Below are positions 27,980 through 34,400 of a stretch of DNA of 64,000 nucleotides, in pieces. Made by a program: the position numbers and the translations under genes. The notes under the pieces are model-generated. The model made no database searches, was not told the origin of the DNA, and saw only the letters and a list, made by a program, of their open reading frames with translations. How positions within the stretch are numbered: the stretch's first letter is position 1; the number at the start of each line of letters is the position of its first letter. Source of the stretch: Granulicella sp. S156 (lineage in GTDB: Bacteria; Acidobacteriota; Terriglobia; Terriglobales; Acidobacteriaceae); NCBI RefSeq assembly GCF_009766105.1, contig NZ_LMUH01000022.1:161545-225544 (forward strand), given 5' to 3'.

Positions 27980-28120
27980 AGAGAAGGACGAACCACCCCC
28001 TTTACCTACACTGAAATGCCATCAAGAAATCATGGAACCCGCGCTGCGAACAATATCCCACTTCTTCGAACATTGAGTTCGATGTATTTAATCAGCAGCA
28101 CCTTATTACAGGAGATAGGT

Positions 28121-29368
28121 ATGTCTTTGAAGCAGCTTCAGGCAAACTACAGCGCTCTTCAAGAGCGCGGACTCACATTAGATCTAACGCGAGGAAAGCC
28201 ATCCCCGCAGCAACTCGATCTCAGCACCGAGCTTTTGAGCCTTCCTGGTGCGACAGATTTCGTGGCCGAAAATGCCACCGACACTCGCAACTACGGCGGG
28301 CTACAGGGACTGGTTGAGGCACGTCGTCTGTTATCGAGCGTCCTGGAGGCTCCAGCCGAGCAGATCGTCCTGGCAAATAATGCCAGCCTCTCCTTGATGC
28401 ATGACATCCTGGTCTTCGCACTGCTCAAAGGAACCTGCGATAGCTCTGAACCCTGGTCGAAACAGGGCGATATCGCGTTCCTCTGCCCGGTGCCTGGATA
28501 TGATCGGCACTTCAAAATCTGCGAAGACTACGGTATCCGCATGATTCCTGTCCGTCTCCTGGAAGATGGGCCGGATATGGATGAAGTGGAAAGACTCGTC
28601 GCTGCGGATGCCTCTATCAAAGGCATGTGGTGCGTCCCGAAGTACAGCAATCCGACGGGCACCGTCTATTCCGATTCCGTCGTGGAACGCCTCGCGGCGA
28701 TGAAAACTGCCGCTAACGATTTCCGCATCTTCTGGGATAACGCCTACGCGGTGCATCACCTCACCGAAGAGCAGGTCTCGATCGCAAACCTCCTGGAGAG
28801 GAGCGCCGCGCATGGTCATGCGAATCGGGCTTTCGTGTTCGCTTCCACGTCCAAGATCACCTTTGCTGGCGCCGGCCTTGCTGCCGTCGCTGCGTCAAAG
28901 CCCAATGTGCAATGGCTGCTCACGCGTTTGACGCCACGGACGATTGGACCTGACAAGATTAATCAGCTGCGCCATGTTCGCTTCCTAAAGAACCAGGAAG
29001 GCATTACTGCGTTGATGGAGAAGCATCGGCAACTACTCGCACCGAAGTTCGAAGCTGTTCTGGAGATCTTTGCGACGGAGTTATCGGGGCTCTCCGATGT
29101 CAGTTGGACCACGCCCAAAGGCGGGTACTTTATCAGCCTGGAGGTTCCCGCAGGATGTGCGAAGCGGGTTGTGGCCTTGGCTAAAGACGCCGGTGTTGTC
29201 CTGACTCCTGCAGGAGCTACACACCCTTATGGCAAGGATCCTGAAGACCGCACGATTCGCATAGCCCCCTCGTTCCCTAACCTGGCTGAGGTCCAAGAGG
29301 CTGCTAAAGCTGTCGCCCTATGCGTTCAGCTTGCAGCCGCAGAGAAGTTCGAGCAGGTGGCTGTGTAG
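28121..29368 (+). CDS. PLP-dependent aminotransferase (type Ic aspartate aminotransferase-like)
   Basis: A 415-residue protein from ATG 28121, with ACAGGAGATAGGT directly before it; the frame upstream to 28016 has no such site. LTLDLTRGKPSPQQLDLS and ARNYGGLQG-like NYGGLQGLVEARRLLSSVL are the features of the atypical aspartate aminotransferase family (PF12897) related to MocR domains. Asparagine/aspartate contacts occur in WCVPKYSNPTGTVYS and FWDNAYAVHHL, and the PLP lysine is in FASTSKITFAGAGLAA. It probably interconverts aspartate and alpha-ketoglutarate with oxaloacetate and glutamate. Its position after the GntR gene may connect alpha-ketoglutarate from hydroxyproline to amino-group disposal; that link is inference. 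Confidence 0.82.
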   Translation: MSLKQLQANYSALQERGLTLDLTRGKPSPQQLDLSTELLSLPGATDFVAENATDTRNYGGLQGLVEARRLLSSVLEAPAEQIVLANNASLSLMHDILVFALLKGTCDSSEPWSKQGDIAFLCPVPGYDRHFKICEDYGIRMIPVRLLEDGPDMDEVERLVAADASIKGMWCVPKYSNPTGTVYSDSVVERLAAMKTAANDFRIFWDNAYAVHHLTEEQVSIANLLERSAAHGHANRAFVFASTSKITFAGAGLAAVAASKPNVQWLLTRLTPRTIGPDKINQLRHVRFLKNQEGITALMEKHRQLLAPKFEAVLEIFATELSGLSDVSWTTPKGGYFISLEVPAGCAKRVVALAKDAGVVLTPAGATHPYGKDPEDRTIRIAPSFPNLAEVQEAAKAVALCVQLAAAEKFEQVAV

Positions 29369-29391
29369 CGATTCGATGTTCTATGGCCAAA

Positions 29392-29420
29392 GACACCCCC
29401 ATGAAAATCATGGGGGTGTC
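29392..29420 (+). terminator. Strong hairpin, probable terminator of the aminotransferase gene
   Basis: GACACCCCCATGA (29392-29404) and its exact complement (29408-29420) form a 13-bp stem with a 3-nt AAA loop, 24 bases after the stop. The following GTGTTTGT is only weakly U-rich. The rest of the gap to 29576 holds a second hairpin, GTTGGCTTT-AGG-AAAGCCGAC at 29532-29552, just before the leader element. Confidence 0.65.
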
Positions 29421-29575
29421 GTGTTTGTAGGATCGGGTGCGAATGACATAAATCTGCCGCCCAAGCCGATTCCCCGTTCGATCCCCAGATTCTGCCGATT
29501 ACCCCTTGATTGATCCCTTTCGCTGATATATGTTGGCTTTAGGAAAGCCGACCATTTTAGTCTTCATTCAAGGTT

Positions 29576-29635
29576 GAGCTGCTGCGGAGTCTTTTGGCGA
29601 AGCGCCGCAGCAGTCTCGGAGATCGATGACGAAGG
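29576..29635 (+). promoter_or_regulatory. Structured leader element, copy 1 (upstream of the S4 paralogue)
   Basis: A 9-bp stem (CTGCTGCGG 29579-29587 with CCGCAGCAG 29605-29613) carries a 17-nt loop containing GTCTTTTGGCGAAGCG (29589-29604). Four bases later GGAGATCGATGACGAAGG (29618-29635) follows. The 16-nt loop is identical in copy 2 at 30342-30357 while the stem sequence is wholly different but still paired. CUUUUG in the loop can pair with CGAAGG in the tail, a possible pseudoknot. The element lies 58-117 bases before the S4 ATG. It matches no riboswitch class I know. GGAG-ATCG-ATG could also start a small leader peptide whose stop overlaps the S4 start. Confidence 0.6.
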
Positions 29636-29692
29636 CTTGCAGCTTGCCGTTGAGGGCGGCGTTGCAGGCCAATCCACAAGGGAGACGGCGGG

Positions 29693-30313
29693 ATGAGTGA
29701 ACGAAAGAAGTGGAAGATCCAGCGCGCGCTGGGTCTGGAGTTGCCGGGTCTGGGAAAGCCGGGCGCGCTCGAAAAGAGAAATTATCCACCGGGACAGCAT
29801 GGCAGGCTGCGCAGGAAAACTACGCAGTTCGGCACCCAGCTCCGCGAAAAGCAGAAGCTGCTCTTCCACTATGGGCTGCGTGAGGAGCAGTTGCAGCGTT
29901 TCGTGCGCAAGGCTCGCAGCCTGAATGCCTCCGACTGGATGGAGAGCCTTATCGGGCTGCTGGAGCGCAGGCTCGACAACATCGTCTTCCGGCTGGGCTT
30001 CGCGCGCAGCGTGGCAGCGGCGCGCCAACTCGTCTCGCATGGACACATCATGGTGAATGGGCGGCGGGAGACGATTGGCTCCATGGTGCTGCGCCCCGGC
30101 GAAGTCATCTGGCTGACAGAGCGTGCCAGCCAGATGGGGCCTGTGCAGGAGGCTCTCCAGTCGCCGCGGCTTCCCTTGCCTTCTTATCTTCAGCGCCAGA
30201 ATCCGAGCACGCCGGACCGCGGAATCCTGTTGTTTATTCCCGGCTCCGGACATGTGCCGTTCGAGTTCAACAAGATACAGGTCGCGGAGTATTACGCAAA
30301 GCGCGGCGTTTGA
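29693..30313 (+). CDS. rpsD: Ribosomal protein S4 paralogue without zinc-ribbon cysteines
   Basis: A 206-residue S4 protein (uS4): LLFHYGLREEQLQRFVRKA, LERRLDNIVFRLGFARSVAAARQLVSHGHIMVNGRR is the S4 RNA-binding domain, and the C-terminus FEFNKIQVAEYYAKRGV is typical. There are no cysteines at all, so this is the C-minus form; the N-terminus MSERKKWKIQRALGLELPG lacks the CxxC pairs of zinc-binding S4. It is not in the usual S13-S11-S4-RpoA cluster, which suggests a second, conditionally used copy. Sequence between the S4 domain and C-terminus (ASQMGPVQEALQSPRLPLPS) is diverged. The GGGAGACGGCGGG before ATG 29693 is a fair ribosome-binding site. Neighbouring metal-uptake genes suggest use under zinc shortage. 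Confidence 0.88.
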   Translation: MSERKKWKIQRALGLELPGLGKPGALEKRNYPPGQHGRLRRKTTQFGTQLREKQKLLFHYGLREEQLQRFVRKARSLNASDWMESLIGLLERRLDNIVFRLGFARSVAAARQLVSHGHIMVNGRRETIGSMVLRPGEVIWLTERASQMGPVQEALQSPRLPLPSYLQRQNPSTPDRGILLFIPGSGHVPFEFNKIQVAEYYAKRGV

Positions 30314-30329
30314 TTTACCGCTAAGGGCG

Positions 30330-30386
30330 TTCCCTCAGCTGGTCTTTTGGCGAAGCGGCTGAGGGAATGGAGATCGATAACCAAGG
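30330..30386 (+). promoter_or_regulatory. Structured leader element, copy 2 (upstream of the TonB receptor)
   Basis: A 10-bp stem (TTCCCTCAGC 30330-30339 with GCTGAGGGAA 30358-30367) carries an 18-nt loop containing the same GTCTTTTGGCGAAGCG (30342-30357) as copy 1. One base later GGAGATCGATAACCAAGG (30369-30386) matches the copy 1 tail at 16 of 18 bases. UUUUGG in the loop can pair with CCAAGG in the tail. It lies 50-106 bases before the receptor ATG at 30436. No B12 box, Zur-like palindrome or other known motif was seen. In copy 2 the tail ATG is ATA, so a leader peptide is less likely here. Confidence 0.6.
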
Positions 30387-30435
30387 TGGTTGATTCATAG
30401 CAAGAATCGTCGCCGCAACCTCGAAAGGTGAGGCT

Positions 30436-32712
30436 ATGCGAAAGACTTTATCAGCGCTTGTGCTGCTGACCTGCAGTTCCCTCTGGGCGCAAGACGCCGG
30501 CAAAGACGTCGCAGGACGTGTTCTTGATCGACAGGGCAATGGGTTGTCCCACGCGGAGGTTACGCTTCGCAACACGCTGACCGGCGTAGCGCAAAAGATG
30601 CTGACGACGGATGACGGCAGATATTCCTTTGCGGGGGTCTCGTCCGGCGAGTACATTCTCACCGCTACGGCGACGGGGCTGGCGCCCGATACGCACTCTG
30701 TTCAAGTGAGAGCAGGCGCTCCGGTAGAGAACCTGGATCTTGCCCTCTCGGTCGCTACGGTCGAGCAGAGCGTCACAGTGGTCTCGGCCTCGCGCGTGGA
30801 AGAGCTGCAGCAGGATTCCCCGTTGCCCATCGATGTGGTCACGAAGCAACGGATCGAACGCACCGGCTTTGAAAGCGTCGCCGACGTGCTGAGCGAGTTA
30901 CCGGGGGGCGTTACGCGGAACAATGCCTCGTTCTCCGGTTCGTCTCAGGAACAGATCGACGGCGTTGCTTCGCAGGATATTCTCGTGCTGCAGGATGGGT
31001 TGCCGGTTGTAGGCGCGCGTGGCATCAACAGCGGCATCATCGATCTCGGTCAGCAAAACGTCGGCCGCCTGGATCGCGTGGAAGTAGTGCGGGGAGCGGC
31101 GTCGTCCCTGTACGGAACCGACGCCATCGGGGGCGTGATCAATATGATCACGCACGAACCGGTACATCCCTTCGAAGGCGGCCTTCGTCTCTCAGGCGGC
31201 GACCTGGGCACCTTCGATGGAGACCTTGACCTTGGGACACAATGGAAGAACCTCACAGCGTTCACCGACCTCGAACTGCACCGAGTCAACTCCTACACGC
31301 TGATTCCAAATGATGAGAGCACCATCGGCGCGAACAATCAGCGCTATGACGGCTTCGTCAAGCTGCGATACAGCTTCAACCCGCGAGCTTCCATCGGCTA
31401 TACCGGCGATGCGTATCACGACACCTCCACCGGAAAGAACACGGACATCACAGGAGCAGCGGCATCCGGTTACGACTATGCCGTAAGTCATGACAGCACG
31501 CAGACTCATGCGCTGGCCGGAGACTTCCTTCCGACCTCGAGCACAACCGTGCAGGCGCGCCTCTATGAGGCTCGCTTCGACTCGAACTCTTACCAAAACC
31601 CGATCAATGCGGACAACAGCCACGGTGCGCAGTTTGATTACGGCAACCTGTACGAGCGGTATCACCGTGCCGATGCGACTGTATCGCAGCAGGTGGAATC
31701 GTGGCAGTTCCTGCAGGGCGGTGACGAGTGGGTACAGGACTCGTACCGTGGTCTGAACCGCATCGTCGGCAGCGACGATGGGCAACAGATCACGACGAAC
31801 GATGTCTGGCTGCAGGACCGCATTCAGCCGTGGAAGAAGCTGATCATCAACCTCGGCGGCCGTTACAACCACCACTCGCTCTATGGCAGCCACGTAGTTC
31901 CAAAGATCGGCCTAGTGTACAGGGTGAATGACCATTGGACCGTGCGCGGAGCTTATGGCAAAGGCTTCCGTTCGCCTTCTCTGGGTGAGCTGTATTATCT
32001 GCTGCTACATCCGGAGTACGGGTATCAGGTGATCGGCAATCCGACGCTGCAGCCAGAGCGGAGTGAGAGTTATTCCGTCGGCGCCGACTATCAGGTCAAT
32101 CGCTACAGTTTTGGAGCCACACTCTATCGCAATAATTTGAACCACCTTATCAACTACGTCTATGCGGGCTTTCCCACCAGTGAAGCCGACCTGGATGCCC
32201 TGCTGGCGCAGTATGGGATTCCTGCGTCCTTCGGCGCACAGCCATTTCTTGCCACGTATCTCTATACCAACGTCGATCAGGCCTACACCCAGGGCATCAA
32301 CCTGAAGGGCAGTGTGCTTCTCACCAGGAATCTGCGCGTCGATGGGTTCTATGCCTATCTCGATCCTTACGATGTCACCGACAAACAGACCTTGACCGAG
32401 CGCAGCCGTAATCAGGGATCCGTGCGGACTGAGTATGTCTCGAACCGGTTGGGAGTTGTCGCCAACATTCGCGGTAACTTCTTCGGACGCTATCTGATCA
32501 ATGCCACTACCGGAGAGCACGAACAGGCTTACGCTCTCTGGAACTTCTACGCCTCGAAGAATATTGTGCACGGACTTCAGGCCTATGGGGCAGTCGACAA
32601 TCTCGGCAATAGCCGCGACAGCCTTCTGGCACAGACACCTCCAACCTACGATCGCACCGACTACGGAAGAACCTTCCGCATCGGCATGCGGTATACCTTC
32701 CCGCACGAATAA
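30436..32712 (+). CDS. TonB-dependent receptor of the metal/cofactor type
   Basis: A 758-residue outer membrane receptor. The signal peptide is MRKTLSALVLLTCSSLWAQ. A CarboxypepD_reg domain follows (KDVAGRVLDRQGNGLSHAEV to GEYILTATATGLAPD). The plug domain is ESVADVLSELPGGVTRNN with DRVEVVRGAASSLYGTDAIG and GVINMITHEP. The barrel ends in the TonB box-type C-terminus FRIGMRYTFPHE, with the signature RGAYGKGFRSPSLGELYY. Unlike the two 1200-1300-residue receptors here, this has ordinary length and a BtuB/CirA-like plug, so it probably takes up a small ligand such as a metal chelate or corrinoid. AAGGTGAG precedes the ATG. It probably forms an operon with the genes downstream. Confidence 0.88.
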   Translation: MRKTLSALVLLTCSSLWAQDAGKDVAGRVLDRQGNGLSHAEVTLRNTLTGVAQKMLTTDDGRYSFAGVSSGEYILTATATGLAPDTHSVQVRAGAPVENLDLALSVATVEQSVTVVSASRVEELQQDSPLPIDVVTKQRIERTGFESVADVLSELPGGVTRNNASFSGSSQEQIDGVASQDILVLQDGLPVVGARGINSGIIDLGQQNVGRLDRVEVVRGAASSLYGTDAIGGVINMITHEPVHPFEGGLRLSGGDLGTFDGDLDLGTQWKNLTAFTDLELHRVNSYTLIPNDESTIGANNQRYDGFVKLRYSFNPRASIGYTGDAYHDTSTGKNTDITGAAASGYDYAVSHDSTQTHALAGDFLPTSSTTVQARLYEARFDSNSYQNPINADNSHGAQFDYGNLYERYHRADATVSQQVESWQFLQGGDEWVQDSYRGLNRIVGSDDGQQITTNDVWLQDRIQPWKKLIINLGGRYNHHSLYGSHVVPKIGLVYRVNDHWTVRGAYGKGFRSPSLGELYYLLLHPEYGYQVIGNPTLQPERSESYSVGADYQVNRYSFGATLYRNNLNHLINYVYAGFPTSEADLDALLAQYGIPASFGAQPFLATYLYTNVDQAYTQGINLKGSVLLTRNLRVDGFYAYLDPYDVTDKQTLTERSRNQGSVRTEYVSNRLGVVANIRGNFFGRYLINATTGEHEQAYALWNFYASKNIVHGLQAYGAVDNLGNSRDSLLAQTPPTYDRTDYGRTFRIGMRYTFPHE

Positions 32713-32740
32713 ACGGACGCTGAAAGACCAAGGAGTCGTT

Positions 32741-32986
32741 ATGGATGAGATCAATGTGACGTTAGCGGAGATGTCTGGCCTGGGGCGTGTCTGGCTGTGC
32801 GAATGCAACTCGATTCACCTCAGCATCGGGCCGGTCACAGTCACGTTGGCGCCGGAGGCGTTTCTCCAGACGGCCTCTATGGTTCGTTATGCAATGGAAC
32901 AACTAGCCGTGATCGTCGCAGCGAAAGAGGTTGCGGGTGATCCGATGCAGGGGTTCGAACCGCAGCACAGCCGTTTCACGAATTGA
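32741..32986 (+). CDS. Small protein of unknown function with CxC-N-x-IHL motif
   Basis: An 81-residue protein that begins at ATG 32741 with AAGGAGTCGTT upstream, 28 bases after the receptor stop. The frame extends back to 32501 in the receptor gene but that part is shadow. The centre is VWLCECNSIHLSIGPVTVTL followed by a helix-like APEAFLQTASMVRYAMEQLA. There is no signal peptide. CxC plus His could hold a metal ion. It looks somewhat like small DUF6686-type proteins found near TonB receptors in Bacteroidota, but I am not sure of that. A function is not assigned; its location suggests a metal-related role. Confidence 0.6.
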   Translation: MDEINVTLAEMSGLGRVWLCECNSIHLSIGPVTVTLAPEAFLQTASMVRYAMEQLAVIVAAKEVAGDPMQGFEPQHSRFTN

Positions 32987-33026
32987 GATGCGGGAGCAAG
33001 AATGAACAGGAGAAGCACAAATTCGA

Positions 33027-33217
33027 GCCCCGCAGGGGCGACGCCATCACAGCCCAGGGTGAAACCCTGGGTAACTTGGCCTGATAGAACGCAGAGCCCT
33101 GAAAGGGCGACCTATTGGTGGCGGCACGATAGATCGCGCTTTCAGCGCTCTACATTCTCTTGGGTCCCATTACCCAGGGTTTCACCCTGGGCTGTGATGG
33201 CGTCGCCCCTGCGGGGC
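33027..33217. repeat. 48-bp perfect inverted repeat with 95-bp spacer
   Basis: Arms at 33027-33074 and 33170-33217 are exact reverse complements over all 48 bases. Inside each arm smaller palindromes occur (GCCCCGCAGGGGC, CCCAGGGTGAAACCCTGGG). The spacer has two more short hairpins, GAGCCCTGAAAGGGC and CGCGCTTTCAGCGC. Nothing coding is seen in the 405-base gap. It is a composite palindrome, probably a MITE-like or REP-derived element, placed in the metal cluster between the 81-aa gene and the CbiX-like gene. Confidence 0.85.
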
Positions 33218-33391
33218 TTGGATCCTTGGCACTTCTTCCCTCTGATCTCACCTGAAACTGCTGTCGTTCATCAGGAGAAAGAGCCGGGCTTTAAAGGCTG
33301 TGGCATTCCCTAATGCCCGGGCCTATCTCAGTAGCAGCAGTAAAGACGGTGTTGCAGTAAATCCAGATGCGTTTGTCCCGAAGGAGCAACG

Positions 33392-34390
33392 ATGAAAAAT
33401 ACTTTGCAAAGCATGGCCTTCCTTATCTGTCTGTTGATCGTGGGCTTCGTGCGAGCTCAGAGTTCCACTCCCGTTCGGGCGCAGCGCGAGGGAGTGCTTT
33501 TGCTTGCGCACGGCGGCAGCGCGCAGGAGTGGAATGAAGAGGTGCGCCACGTTGCCGATCAGGTTGACCTCACCATTCCTACGGAGGTCGCCTTCGGTAT
33601 GGCGACGAAATCGACCATACAGGCAGGCATCAACCGGCTGGTTGCTCGCGGAGTCACCGAGATCGTTGTGGTGCCGCTGTTTGTGAGCTCGCATAGTTCG
33701 GTCATCGACAGCACAGCGTATCTTCTTGGCCTTCGCGCACAAGAGCCTGAAGAGCTGAAGATGTTCGCCACGATGGATCACGGAGGCGGCATGATAATGA
33801 GCGGAGGCGGCATGATAATGAGCGGAAGCGCCATGCAGCACGATCCCGCTGCGACTGCTGAGGCGGAAAAGCCTATCTCCTCTTCCGTTCCGATCCGCAT
33901 GGCGTCCGCACTCGACCATCACCGGATTGTGGCGGATATTCTGCGTGACCGCGCCGCTTCCATCAGCCACAACCCAGCACGCGAAGTGGTGATTCTGATT
34001 GCTCATGGGCCGGTGCCAGAAGACGAGAACAAGCTATGGCTTCATGACATGAACACCCTCGCGGAACAGATGCAGCAGCAGACCCACTACGCAGGCATTG
34101 AATGCCTCACTCTTCGGGATGATGCGGATGAGCCTGTCAGAGATGCTGCCACAAAACAGCTTCGGGAGAAGGTCGAGCAGGTTACCAAGGCAGGCAACAC
34201 TGCGCTCATCGTGCCTTTGCTCCTCTCCTACGGGGGTATTGAGGATGGCCTTCGCAAACGCCTGTCCGGTCTCACCTACAGCATGCCTTCGCAGGCACTC
34301 CTGCCGGACACGCGCATCGTGGGCTGGGCCCTCGAAGCTGCGCGAAGCAATGTCACGGCTTCCGATACAGCAGCGGCGCTGAAGAAGTAA
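33392..34390 (+). CDS. Exported CbiX/SirB-like chelatase-fold protein with Met/Gly/His-rich insert
   Basis: A 332-residue protein with a signal peptide (KNTLQSMAFLICLLIVGFV, then RAQ). Two CbiX-type halves follow: EGVLLLAHGGSAQEWNEEV with H40, and VVILIAHGPVPEDENKLW with H205. Cytoplasmic CbiX inserts cobalt into sirohydrochlorin, but this copy is exported and is not near other corrin genes. The insert at about residues 128-150, DHGGGMIMSGGGMIMSGSAM, has a repeated GGGMIMS and nearby histidines. Such Met/His sequence commonly binds soft metals. I infer a periplasmic metal-binding or chaperone role between the TonB receptor and the FTR1 permease. The gene lies 10 bases before the FTR1 gene. 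CGAAGGAGCAACG precedes the ATG. Confidence 0.72.
   Translation: MKNTLQSMAFLICLLIVGFVRAQSSTPVRAQREGVLLLAHGGSAQEWNEEVRHVADQVDLTIPTEVAFGMATKSTIQAGINRLVARGVTEIVVVPLFVSSHSSVIDSTAYLLGLRAQEPEELKMFATMDHGGGMIMSGGGMIMSGSAMQHDPAATAEAEKPISSSVPIRMASALDHHRIVADILRDRAASISHNPAREVVILIAHGPVPEDENKLWLHDMNTLAEQMQQQTHYAGIECLTLRDDADEPVRDAATKQLREKVEQVTKAGNTALIVPLLLSYGGIEDGLRKRLSGLTYSMPSQALLPDTRIVGWALEAARSNVTASDTAAALKK
33782..33823 (+). repeat. 21-bp tandem duplication inside the CbiX-like gene
   Basis: Two identical 21-base units (33782-33802 and 33803-33823) encode GGGMIMS twice; a third partial unit (GGAAGCGCCATG) follows. The identity at DNA level points to recent duplication and copy number may vary between strains. 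Confidence 0.9.
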
Positions 34391-34400
34391 GAGGTACATC

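Noticed and set aside
13993-28000. A single operon linking GH127 to the hydroxyproline genes
   Set aside because: GH127 and the permease are on the plus strand and the operon is on the minus strand, with other genes between; only a shared locus can be argued.
29627-29699. 24-codon leader peptide beginning at ATG 29627 in the first leader element
   Set aside because: Copy 2 has ATA in place of the ATG and stops after seven codons, so conservation of a peptide is weak. Kept only as an alternative.
30330-30435. Cobalamin riboswitch before the TonB receptor
   Set aside because: The leader is too short and no B12 box-like sequence or typical multi-stem fold is present.
29576-30435. Zur-type DNA palindrome to explain metal control
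   Set aside because: No A-T-rich GTTATANTATAAC-like palindrome occurs upstream of either gene; the conserved parts are not dyad-symmetric except the central ATCGAT.
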